In this document: positions 46,464-56,348 of the stretch, in pieces
How positions within the stretch are numbered: position 1 is the stretch's first letter
Layout: every line of letters begins with the position of its first letter
Assembly (NCBI RefSeq): GCF_000026945.1
Contig: NC_012862.1
Span: 1,604,501-1,668,500, forward strand
Length of the DNA: 64,000 nt
Source of the DNA: Candida dubliniensis CD36
Lineage: Eukaryota > Ascomycota > Pichiomycetes > Serinales > Debaryomycetaceae
Direction of reading: 5' to 3'
Notes under the pieces: generated by a model
Seen by the model: only the letters and a program-made list of their open reading frames with translations
Databases searched by the model: none
What the model was told of the DNA's origin: nothing
Made by a program: the position numbers and the translations under genes

Positions 46464-46540
46464 GGGACGGGATTGGACGGGATTGGACGAGACCAGACCA
46501 GACCAGACCAGACCAGACCAGACCAGACCAGACCAGACCT
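46464..46540. repeat. (GACCA)10 minisatellite with a GGGATTGGAC prefix
   Basis: About two and a half copies of a 10-base GGGATTGGAC unit run straight into ten GACCA pentamers, the last ending in T. It is one of few GC-containing tandem arrays in this AT-rich desert. Confidence 0.9.
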
Positions 46541-46762
46541 CATGAAAACTTTTGAACTAAACACGACTTAGATAACAAATATTATAGGAGATGAGTTTAT
46601 ATCTGCACAATTTAAGATTATTTCAAGTTACTAATATAGTGATGGTGGTAGTAACTTTTTTTTTAAGTTTTCAAATGTGCCAACATTTTTTTGATGAATG
46701 AATGACTTGATCTGAGCTCTTGGTGTTGTTTCCTTCTATTCTTTAAAAACCTTAATAGAGTT

Positions 46763-46794
<32 letters not shown>
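46763..46794. repeat. (TAG)n microsatellite
   Basis: About ten perfect TAG units. It was read directly. Confidence 0.9.
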
Positions 46795-47376
46795 TTGGGT
46801 CATATTGAATATTAACTTTATATCAAATTATGTATTAAAGGTTTCAATCCTGAAATTTGTGATGGTTATTCTTTTTCATACTTAACTTTAAAGTAAAGTT
46901 TATTAAACTCTATTTGTAAAACTGAAACCAAAAAAGTGATTTGTAACTAGTTTTTGTGAAGAACTAAAAGTAAAAAAAAAAAAAAAACAAGACAGGTTAT
47001 TACCGATCCAAACGGCACTAAAAAAAAAAGAAAAAAAAAATGTTGAAAAAGTAAGAAACTATTAGAATAAAACGCTCCTTCACCGGAAGAAGAGGAGGAA
47101 GAGGAGGAGGAGGGGAGGGAGGGAAGAAATAGAAGGTACAAAGATAGATAAATCTACTAATCCGCTAACGAAAGAACTAATTATAATAATCAGTAAATGT
47201 AAGAAAGAAAGAAAGAACCCACTTAGTAATAAGAAAATATTCTGAAACTTTTTTTTTTTTTTGACTTCTTTAAATTATACTACAAATAATGATATTATCA
47301 AATATCAAAACCCAACCTCACCCCCAACCTCACGCCCCTCCCGCCTTAAAATTATATTATATTTGTTACCACTAAG

Positions 47377-47406
47377 GTTGTTGTTGTTGTTGTTGTTGTT
47401 GTTGTT
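47377..47406. repeat. (GTT)10 microsatellite
   Basis: About ten perfect GTT units. It was read directly. Confidence 0.9.
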
Positions 47407-48092
47407 CATGATTACGGGGAATGTCACCCAGTACAAGTTACAAGTACTGGTCATTGATTAATTCAAGCTTACAATAATAAACTTTTTAAAGTTAAAGTTA
47501 AAGTTAAAATGAATATGAATATGAGAAAATATCTCTTAGTTGTAATTAAGATTGATATATAGTAGTTATTATACTCTATTTGTTGTTATTATTTATTATT
47601 AAATTGGGTATTGTAAAAACAATAATATTCTGGTTTTTTTTTTTTTTTTTTTCAAAAAAACCAAAAACCAAAAAAAAAAAAGAAAATAGCAAAAGTCAAA
47701 ACTCGTGTGACATTCATTTTACTCATATTTGATTTATGCATAATTAAACTAGGTTTATAGTTATGAATAATATTCACAACCACGTGGGTTCCTTGAGTAG
47801 ATGTCAATGCAATGTAGGTGGTGGTGATTTCGGAGGAGGGGGGGAGGATGTTAATTGTATAAATTAGATTGAAGATGTATTCTATTGTATGTATGTATAT
47901 GTCTATCCAATATCATGTACATGCAAGATGTTAACAATAAATATCTAAAAGAATAATAAAGAAGTTCGGTAATTATTTCCTCCTGGATGCTTGGTTCCCC
48001 CCCCCCCACCCCATTCTCTCTCTATCTTTTATGCTATTACTTTGTATTCAAAACCAAAGACAAAATTTGTATATTTAAGATTTGGTTTGTAA

Positions 48093-48145
48093 GTTATAGT
48101 TTATAGTTTATAGTTTATAGTTCATAGTTTATAGTTTATAGTTCA
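48093..48145. repeat. 7-base TTATAGT tandem repeat
   Basis: About seven copies of TTATAGT, two of them with the variant TCATAGT or TTCACTG at the ends. It was read directly. Confidence 0.85.
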
Positions 48146-50254
48146 CTGTTACATTCTAGTATTTGTAGTTGGGAATTGAAATTTAATTTTTACCACAAGA
48201 CTATTAACTAAATTCATATAACAGAATTGTGGATTTATGGGAATTGAATGAAAGAAATTTTTCCTTTCTTTTGTCTTTTGTGCAATTTAGTTGTAAATCC
48301 GATAAGAGTAAGATAATATATCTCCCAATTAGTTGGTTTGGTTTCTTTTTGGCAATATTAATTGGTAGTAGTAGAAATGAATAGAAATGAAATTAGATAA
48401 CAATAAAAATAAATTTACTAAAAAAAAAAAAAAAAAAAAAAAAACCCCAATTGATATAACACAAAACTTCAACAACAACAATAAGAATAATTAATCACAA
48501 TAACGAAAAGGGTAGTAGTAGTAGTAGTAGTAGTAATTGTTGTTGTTGTTATCACCCTTTCTTTTCCCTTCACTCCCCTTGTCTTTCTCCCTTTAATGCT
48601 CAATTCCGTATTTAGTAACCGTTAGTGTGACTTTTTCAACCAACCAATGAAATATGCTTATCGTATACAACTCATGGTGCATTCAGATTAATTAGTTTGT
48701 TTGATTAAGTGTTATACCAAATGTGACAAAATCTCTGCCAATCAGAACTAGAATTGTTCAAATAAATCAGATATTCCTAGTTTTTTTTTCCCAGTAGTTT
48801 CTCTAGTAGTGGTACCGCCTTGGGTCAAAACTTAACTATAAGGGATGTGAACGAGGGGGAAGGGGGAGCAGAAGTACGAAAGTTCTTGTTATTGTTATAT
48901 CAATGAAAGTTTAAAAATAAAAACTCAAGTTAATTAAAAGTATATGAAACATAAGTTCTCTTTTGGGTTTAGGGTCTGAGTTGTGTGTTGGTTCTTATTA
49001 TTGATATATGAGTTGGTTAAAGATAATAAAAAAAAAAAATTGATGAAGGATACTAAACGGTCGTGTGACAAAAACCATGCACATATATATATACACACCC
49101 AGACACACACAAAAAAAAAAAAATATGAAGTTTATTTTTGTGTAATATGTTTGTTTGACTAAAAAAAAAAAAAAAAATTTTCTTTTTCTGTAAGAAGAAG
49201 AAAATGAAACTAAACTAAACTAAGCTAAGCTAACTACTATTTACAAACTACTACAACTACAACTATTATTATTACCAGCACTAAGTTGTAAATATATATT
49301 ATAATCTCTATATTTGTTTTCTTAAGAAATAATATGTACATACATATGTATATATATATATAAGTAAATGTAAATCTTGATTCAATATATTCTTTTTTGT
49401 AAAAAATTTCTTTACTTGCTTTTTTTCCTTTTTTTTTTTTTTTTCCTTTTTTTTGTTTTGTTTTGTATAATATTATACTATACTATACTATACAAGTTTA
49501 TCAAATATTTGGCAACAGCAATATAACCACGACAATTAATTTCCTAACTTTCTTTTCCTTCCTCTTTAACTCTCCTAATTAAAAGAGTTAGACAACAACA
49601 ACAACAACAGGTATCCCCCCTCCCTCCCTTGTTTATATATCAACCAATAATTGTTACTCCCATCTTGGATTATTTAGATCTTTTTTTTTTTTACAGCCCC
49701 CCTACCCTCCAGTTCCTTTTGTTTTGTTCACTGAAACTTATTGTTATTTTGTGATTGATTTGATAGAAGTTGATAATTTCCATTTTCTTCATTTCAGCCT
49801 CATTTTAATTAATTAATTCATTCTTATATAAATAGATTCCATTTTGTCCGATATTCGTTTCTTCCTCCCTTCCTCCCGTCCTCCTTTAATCTATTTCGTT
49901 TATCATTTTATTCATCATCCTTTATTACAATAAGTTATAAGATCTTTAAGACTTTACTATACGCCACCCAACTTTTCCATTCATTCATTCATTCATTAAT
50001 TCATTAATTGCATTACTTTTTCTTCTTTTTTTTTTTTTTTTTTGGGGTTTTCACTATTTCATTATCGCATTGTTATCCTTGTTGATTGTTTTATTGCATT
50101 TTCATCTTGTTCGGCATTGTTTTGTTTCATTTATTCATTAATTACTTCCAAGGATATAATAATCCCCCCCTTTTTTTGTATTCAATTATTGTAATATTCT
50201 CATAGATTCAACCTCACACAGTACACACATACTTATACCAGTTATAATTACTTA

Positions 50255-53200
50255 TTGATGAAATTTGGTGATAATTTACCTCATTTATCAATCCCACAAT
50301 GGAAAAGTTATAATTTAGATTATAATAATTTGAAAAGTCAAATTAGATCCATCACTAAATCGAAAAGTTCCACTAATAATGATTTATCATCTTTAAAACA
50401 ATCATTTATTGAAAATTTTGATTATATAAATTTATTTATTGAAACTAAATATGGTGAATTAACTCGAAAATTTATATGTCTTGAAAATCAATTTAAATTT
50501 ATCAACAACAATTCTAGTGGCAGTGGTAGTATTGATACTATATTGATTCAATTGGATGAACTATTTTATCAAACTATTGAATTATCAATTGAATTGAAAA
50601 ATCTTTCGAAATTTATCATTATTCAAAAAATTGCCATCAAAAAGATTTTCAAAAAATTTTTAAAATATTATCCTCATAAACAACAAGCTAAAGAATTTGT
50701 ATTAAATTTAAAACAATATTATTTAGATCATTCCAAAATTAAAAATTTAAATTCATTAACGTTGAAATTAACTAATTTGATCAATATTATTAAATATGAA
50801 CGGAAATCACAACAAGTGCAATATCAACAATACCGTCAGACTCAAAATAAAACCCACAATCAACATGATGCAAATCTAAGGCGAAATAATTCATTATTTA
50901 GTATAACTTCAACAATTATGACAAGTTCAGATTATCAGAATTCAATTTTGCCACCAAAACCTGCGACCATCACCACCACCACCAATGGAGTTACCACTCT
51001 GAATAATTTACCTATACAACAAACTCCAACTTCAAATGAATCATGGTATGATTTGAGTTTATTATTGAAAAAGAATTTCCATATTCATTGTTTAATTCAT
51101 GAAGATGCAATTAATGATTTAAAGATAAATTTCAATTTATATTATCAATTGAAACCAATTAATACTGATTCTGATAATGATAATTGGATTTCATGTACAT
51201 ATTTGACTCGAGATTATTTATTGGATGATGATCCTGCTTATATTTTAACTCATAAAAATAATGATCATTCAATTATAGTGGCTCCTATTGGTGGATTAAG
51301 ACGATTTTCTTATTGTATATTACCTAATAATATTGTTCAAATATTAATTTATCATTTAAATGATAGATCAAATGAAAATTATAAACAAGAATTGTTAGAA
51401 TTTTTCCAAAAATTGTCTTCACCAAGTTTATTAACCAAGAAAACTATTGATTTTATTGTTTCTAATGATTTTAAACCAAGTTTAAAATTATTTTGTAAAC
51501 GATCAAGATATTTAATTGAACCAAATGATGAAAATGATGAAAATGGAAGTGTTGTTATAGATAGTGATTATACTGATGGTAAAACTACTGGCACTGGCAA
51601 TGGCAATGGCAATGGCAATGGCACTGGCACCACAAACAATAAATCATCTGGTGATGATTCAATTGATAATGATTATTTGATTACTTTAGATAGTGATATT
51701 ATGACAACAAATAAATCACAATATGTTAATGATTTAACATTTTTTCTCAATGAACAAGAATTGAATCAATTAGATATTTTCCCTCATGGACATATTACAA
51801 TTTCATCAAATGATATAAATTTATCTAATTTTGAAAATTCTTTAATCACAGAAATTGATTTACCAGACAATAAAAATGGTGCTACTGGTGGTGGTGCTAC
51901 TGGTGGTGGTTCTGGTGGAGGTATTATTAAAAATCATCATGATAATTTAAGAAAATTACCTAAAAAAATTCAAACAATTTTAAATAATAATCCTAGTTTA
52001 ACATTATTTAAACAATTGAATTTTTATCAATATCAATTATCATGTTATTATAATATTATTCCTCAAGGTGAATTAATTAATAATCATTATAATAATTTAT
52101 TAAATTTAAATTTATTGAAAAATTTTGAAGATTTACAAACTATTAATGATCAAACCAATCAAGAACATGAATTAATTGAAAGAAAATCGAAAAATATTTT
52201 GAATCATAAAATGTCACTTTGTTCATTATCAACTCCTCTTAATGATCCTTTGGGGAGAGATAGACAATTACAATTACAATTACAATCAAATTCAAGAAGA
52301 AATAGTAGTATTTTTGAACGAACAAAACGTACTGACGAAGAAGGAGAAGAAGATTATGATGATGATGGTTATGGTTATGATGGATATGATGGATATGACG
52401 ATGTTGATGATCAAATTAGTTTATCATTGAATGAATTAATTAATCAAGATGAAGATATTTTGATTCATCATTTAAAACATCAACAACAACGGAAATTATA
52501 TCATCAAAATAATAATAATAATAATAACTATCATAATCATAATCATAATTATGTTATCCCAACATTTATTGATAAATTATTAATTTGGAAAAATAAATTT
52601 TTCGCATCAACAATTGGCAATACCACCTATTTAAAGAAACCTTTTGCTAATGGTAATAATAAAGTTTATGAAAATCCATTTTTCCTTACTAATGAAGAAG
52701 AAGATGAATTTGATGAAGTTCCATTAGATCCATATACTAAATTATTATCATTATATCATCATCAACAACATCATCAAAGTCTTGGTCACAAAGGTTCTGA
52801 TTCTAATTATTATCATTATAATAATAACTCCACTTATGATTCAATTAATGAAGATCCATTACCACAATTATTATCATCATCATATCAAAAAAGAAATGAT
52901 TATCAATTATTTTATGAATTCAATTATGATCAAACATTATCATATATTTATTTCACATTAAATATCATTTCATTATTTTTATCAGGAATTCAATTAGGTA
53001 TATTCATGTCAATTCTTCAAAAACCTGACCTTAACAGTGGTGGTGGTGGTAGTGATATTGATTATCAATTTCTTATTCGAGATAATATTGGATTAATTGT
53101 AATTTTAACATTAGGTATTATAACAAGTTTAATATTTGGATTAATTAGTGTTAATTTATTGATTCAAAGATTTAATCAACCTCCAATGTTTCATATATTG

Positions 53201-53275
53201 ATTGTTTGGGGTGGATTATTGATTAATTTGATTTGTTGTATTTGGAGTGGAGTTTTATTAATTGGATGTATATAA
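50255..53275 (+). CDS. VTC5: SPX-domain vacuolar transporter chaperone subunit, Vtc5-like
   Basis: The protein starts MMKFGDNLPHLSIPQWKSYN, an SPX domain (about residues 1-175) with the YNNLKSQI and Lys-rich inositol-pyrophosphate-binding features (KKIFKKFLKYYP). A VTC-type central region follows (about 265-620, with YLTRDYLLDDDPAYIL and RRFSYCILPNN). Three hydrophobic helices near the end (about 890-1006) match the VTC membrane domain. SPX plus central domain plus membrane domain in one long chain is the S. cerevisiae Vtc5 (YDR089W) layout, at 1006 versus about 869 residues. Vtc5 stimulates polyphosphate synthesis by the VTC complex at the vacuole. Low-complexity inserts (Gly/Asn/Thr near 445-465, Asn/His near 750-770) explain the extra length. 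The second Met (50258) may be the real start. Confidence 0.78.
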   Translation: MMKFGDNLPHLSIPQWKSYNLDYNNLKSQIRSITKSKSSTNNDLSSLKQSFIENFDYINLFIETKYGELTRKFICLENQFKFINNNSSGSGSIDTILIQLDELFYQTIELSIELKNLSKFIIIQKIAIKKIFKKFLKYYPHKQQAKEFVLNLKQYYLDHSKIKNLNSLTLKLTNLINIIKYERKSQQVQYQQYRQTQNKTHNQHDANLRRNNSLFSITSTIMTSSDYQNSILPPKPATITTTTNGVTTLNNLPIQQTPTSNESWYDLSLLLKKNFHIHCLIHEDAINDLKINFNLYYQLKPINTDSDNDNWISCTYLTRDYLLDDDPAYILTHKNNDHSIIVAPIGGLRRFSYCILPNNIVQILIYHLNDRSNENYKQELLEFFQKLSSPSLLTKKTIDFIVSNDFKPSLKLFCKRSRYLIEPNDENDENGSVVIDSDYTDGKTTGTGNGNGNGNGTGTTNNKSSGDDSIDNDYLITLDSDIMTTNKSQYVNDLTFFLNEQELNQLDIFPHGHITISSNDINLSNFENSLITEIDLPDNKNGATGGGATGGGSGGGIIKNHHDNLRKLPKKIQTILNNNPSLTLFKQLNFYQYQLSCYYNIIPQGELINNHYNNLLNLNLLKNFEDLQTINDQTNQEHELIERKSKNILNHKMSLCSLSTPLNDPLGRDRQLQLQLQSNSRRNSSIFERTKRTDEEGEEDYDDDGYGYDGYDGYDDVDDQISLSLNELINQDEDILIHHLKHQQQRKLYHQNNNNNNNYHNHNHNYVIPTFIDKLLIWKNKFFASTIGNTTYLKKPFANGNNKVYENPFFLTNEEEDEFDEVPLDPYTKLLSLYHHQQHHQSLGHKGSDSNYYHYNNNSTYDSINEDPLPQLLSSSYQKRNDYQLFYEFNYDQTLSYIYFTLNIISLFLSGIQLGIFMSILQKPDLNSGGGGSDIDYQFLIRDNIGLIVILTLGIITSLIFGLISVNLLIQRFNQPPMFHILIVWGGLLINLICCIWSGVLLIGCI

Positions 53276-53621
53276 TGATATATACCTGCCTTTCCTTCCC
53301 CCTCCCACATCCCACATCCCCTTTTTGTCTTTCAATTCATGATTTCTTCTTACTAATGACAATTTTTTTTTTTTATCTTTCTTTCTTATATATATTTATG
53401 TATAGAATCATTACATCATTCATTGAAGGTTGATGTTTGTATAATTCTATATTAGTGACATTTATTAATATTATTTTTTATTGACTCTTTTTAGCTTAAC
53501 ATATATTATGATGTCTAGTTTCTTGATTTATATGTTTGTTATACTAGTAGTAGTAGTAGTAGAAGAAGATCTTGTGTTAGATTTGTGCGCCGACAAAAAA
53601 AAAAAAAACAAAAAAAAATCT
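53276..53621. other. Region between the Vtc5-like gene and tRNA-Tyr
   Basis: These 346 bases hold C/T-rich 3' sequence and (TAG) and A-tracts next to the tRNA 3' end. I see no gene. The A-run at 53595-53618 is a T-run on the tRNA strand and fits a Pol III terminator. Confidence 0.55.
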
Positions 53622-53738
53622 TCTCCCGGGAGTGAGTCGAACACCCGATCCTTAGATCGCAATTATATAAAACTGTTCTTTGGAACAGCGGTATTAATCA
53701 GTTACAGTCTAATGCTTTACCAACTAAGCTACCGAGAG
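53622..53738 (-). tRNA. tRNA-Tyr (GTA anticodon) with a 44-nt intron
   Basis: The reverse strand gives acceptor stem CTCTCGG pairing with CCGGGAG, D arm GCTT..AAGC, anticodon stem TTAGA with TCTAA, anticodon GTA after CT, and T arm with a GTTCGAC loop. It ends with discriminator A. Exon 1 is exactly 37 nt and a 44-nt intron (53701 down to 53658) follows. The mature tRNA would be 73 nt. The intron contains an inverted repeat (CTGTTC...GAACAG) that should form its own hairpin. The sequence is close to S. cerevisiae tRNA-Tyr, whose intron is only 14 nt. Confidence 0.95.
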
Positions 53739-53911
53739 ACAATTGCTGGTGACGGAATTTCCTTAATTTTCCAAAAGAAAACTAGATACAAAACAAACCA
53801 ATAATTACACAGAATAATGATGTATATATATAAATGTTCTTATTAATAAAGAGAGAGATACTAAACTTTTGATTCGAATACTTTTTATTCAATGTTGGTT
53901 TAAGTTCGTCT

Positions 53912-53945
<34 letters not shown>

Positions 53946-54323
53946 AGTAATTTTTGGTATAAAAATAAGATCAAAAAACTGTTTACAATCTTAATTAAAA
54001 AAAAAAAAAAAAAAAACAATCTCTTCACCCATATAAACATAGTTCAAGAAAATTAATTCTTTTTAAAATATCATACCTACTTTAACTCAGTCAAGGACAT
54101 ATAGTCTTGTTAAGCTTTGAATCATGGAACCAGAAGCGTGTAGTGGTAGTAGTAGTAGTAGTAGTCGATGGTTGTGTCTTACGAGACAGAAACAAATCAA
54201 GTCGTGTGAACTTGACAAGAAAAAAAAAAAAAAAAAATTTTGTTGGATTTTTCTTCTTTTTCTTTTTTTTTTTGGAAAATCTTTGTAATCCAATATTGAC
54301 TTACCAATCAAGTACTGACAAAC
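53739..54323. other. Region between tRNA-Tyr and SRP68
   Basis: These 585 bases include a T32 tract at 53913-53944, an A tract near 53997-54017, a (TAG) repeat near 54143-54163 and an A17 tract near 54221-54237. The ORFs that cross it read poly-Val or poly-Phe and are not genes. Confidence 0.55.
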
Positions 54324-56102
54324 ATGGAATCTCCATTAGCTACCACTTTAGGTACTCGAATGAGTGCTTATTTAATCACTTCAAATGATTTTAAAAAACA
54401 ACGACAAAAAATCAATAAACAAATTAAAAATTTACGTCATGAATTGAATTTAATTAATCATGATAGTAAAAAATATAAAGTTATTAAATTTACTAAAGAT
54501 CAATATCAATCCAATAAAAAATATGGATTAATTTATTTATTATTAGCTGAAAGAGATTTTTTATATGGATTAGAAATGAAAAATATTTTAGAAATTGATG
54601 ATATTAAACTGAAACTGAAACTGAAACTGAAACTGAAACTGCAAAAAAATTATAAAAAATTATTAATTACAAAATTTAAACGATCATTAATTCATGCTCA
54701 AGAATTATTAGAATTGACTAATATTGAATCAATTAATGATATTAAAGTAGAAATATTTGTTTATACAGCATTAATTATTGGTCAATTATCAATTGTTAAA
54801 AAAAATTGGCAAAATACCCTTCATGCATTTTCAATAGCTAAATGTGGATTAGATTATTTATATAATAATCATCAACATTCTTTAAATAATAACAACGACG
54901 ATGATTATGATGATGATAAAGAAGAAGATGATTCATTTAATAAAACATTATGTAATGAATTAATTGAAACATTAGTTGATCCATCATTAAATTTGGCAAT
55001 TTCTCAATTGAATATTCATTCTACTACTGATTTAAAATCAATTGCTCGTAAACATTGTCATGATAATGTGGTAACTTATTTAACTCCGGTGTTAAATTTA
55101 ATTGATAGTAAATATACTACTACAGACAATATCATTAATAATAATGATGATAATTTTGAAATTTCTAAACAAGTCAATTGGAGAGATCATTCAGCAATTA
55201 TTTATAATGATGAAATAGCATTGAAAATTTCTTATTTGAATAATAATATTCATTGGGATAAATCAAATGATATTAATCAATTTGATTCGATTATTACTCA
55301 ATGGAATGAAATTTTATCATTACATAAATCCGATACTGAAAGAAATCAAGATGATGATGATTTAGATCAAGTACAAAATCGGGCCATATTATTGACTTAT
55401 ATCAATTATAATTTATTATTTACCACTTTGAAAAGAGATTTATTATTGATTGGACAATTGATTAAAATTGATGATAATAAAGATATCATTAGATTATATA
55501 ATGGGATTCTTGTTATTATTCAAAATTTAAAAGATTTACCTGGGGTTTATAATGATGAAGATTTATATGATTCATTAAATAATTTAGAAACATTTTTCAT
55601 TGCTCAAAAAAATCAAATAATTGCTGAATCTTATCAATTTAATAGTCAATTTGCTGAACTGTTAAAAATTTATCAATTTATTAATCAAGAAATTTCAATT
55701 AAAATTAATAATAATAATAATATTTATTATAAAACTGATTTCCCATTTAATATTAGTACTAATGAACAAATATCTATTTTCAAAAATGATATCAAGAAAA
55801 AAATATTACAAAATCAAATAAGTGCTCAATTTGAACAATCTAAAACCATATCAAGTTCACAATATACTATTGAAAATTTGAATAAATATCCTAAAGGATT
55901 ATCTACAATAAATTTAAATAAAATTGAACCAATCATGTGTAAACCAGTATTATTTGATGTTGCATTTAATTATATTTCGTATGATTTAGCCAAACAAACA
56001 CCAGTGGAAACTTCCATCAATGTTGATAATTCTTCTACTAATGTTGAAGATAATGAAAGTACGAAAAAACGTGGATTTTTCGGTATATTTGGTCGTCGTT
56101 AG
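54324..56102 (+). CDS. SRP68: Signal recognition particle subunit Srp68
   Basis: Srp68 binds SRP RNA and Srp72 in the cytosolic particle that targets ribosomes to the ER. The 592 residues open with LGTRMSAYLITSNDFKKQRQ and a basic stretch, matching the N-terminal RNA-binding domain (family pattern: .R...L....DF..Y...l.rkl..LR). An AERDFLYGLEMK block follows, as in yeast and human Srp68. Length agrees with S. cerevisiae (599). The C-terminus ends in KKRGFFGIFGRR. Residues 95-106 are encoded by six AAACTG repeats: Lys-Leu under the standard code, but Lys-Ser if CTG means Ser. An Asn/Asp-rich insertion lies near residues 188-205. HUT1 follows 246 bases downstream. Confidence 0.87.
   Translation: MESPLATTLGTRMSAYLITSNDFKKQRQKINKQIKNLRHELNLINHDSKKYKVIKFTKDQYQSNKKYGLIYLLLAERDFLYGLEMKNILEIDDIKLKLKLKLKLKLQKNYKKLLITKFKRSLIHAQELLELTNIESINDIKVEIFVYTALIIGQLSIVKKNWQNTLHAFSIAKCGLDYLYNNHQHSLNNNNDDDYDDDKEEDDSFNKTLCNELIETLVDPSLNLAISQLNIHSTTDLKSIARKHCHDNVVTYLTPVLNLIDSKYTTTDNIINNNDDNFEISKQVNWRDHSAIIYNDEIALKISYLNNNIHWDKSNDINQFDSIITQWNEILSLHKSDTERNQDDDDLDQVQNRAILLTYINYNLLFTTLKRDLLLIGQLIKIDDNKDIIRLYNGILVIIQNLKDLPGVYNDEDLYDSLNNLETFFIAQKNQIIAESYQFNSQFAELLKIYQFINQEISIKINNNNNIYYKTDFPFNISTNEQISIFKNDIKKKILQNQISAQFEQSKTISSSQYTIENLNKYPKGLSTINLNKIEPIMCKPVLFDVAFNYISYDLAKQTPVETSINVDNSSTNVEDNESTKKRGFFGIFGRR
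54606..54641 (+). repeat. (AAACTG)6 coding repeat in SRP68
   Basis: Six perfect in-frame AAA-CTG units spanning codons 95-106, followed by CAA. In the CTG clade they should be decoded as Lys-Ser. Confidence 0.95.
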
Positions 56103-56348
56103 AATAAGTAGTACATGTATATTAAAGTCTACAAGTTAATAACTATCTTATAATGCCATGTCAATTGTGTAACTAATGTATGCGTGTCTTTTAATTTTTT
56201 TTTTTTTTGATGTGTTGTGAAAAAAAAAAAAAAAAAAAAGAAAAATTTCAAATTCTTTTGACACTTTTGTTTGATCAATTCATTTCAATTGATTATATCG
56301 TTTTTTTTTTTTTGATCTGGTCTTGTCCCATAATATATAAACACCTAG

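Larger units (their letters stand above)
42812..50254. other. 7.4-kb ORF-free region before the Vtc5-like gene
   Basis: No ORF longer than about 120 codons and no conserved protein other than the integrase relic at 43530-44489. It is packed with simple repeats: (GATA) at 42861-42894, (CCAA) at 43342-43379, (AT) at 44036-44063 and 44198-44215, A26 at 44794-44819, (ATT) at 45680-45716, (GACCA) at 46491-46540, (TAG) at 46763-46794, (GTT) at 47377-47406, a 7-base repeat at 48093-48145 and A24 at about 48420-48443. Part may be the promoter of the downstream gene, but 5.7 kb beyond the relic is unusually long. Confidence 0.55.

Noticed and set aside
54087..54388. Overlapping ORFs upstream of SRP68 (both strands)
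   Set aside because: They are built from the (TAG) and A/T tracts and encode poly-Val or poly-Phe.
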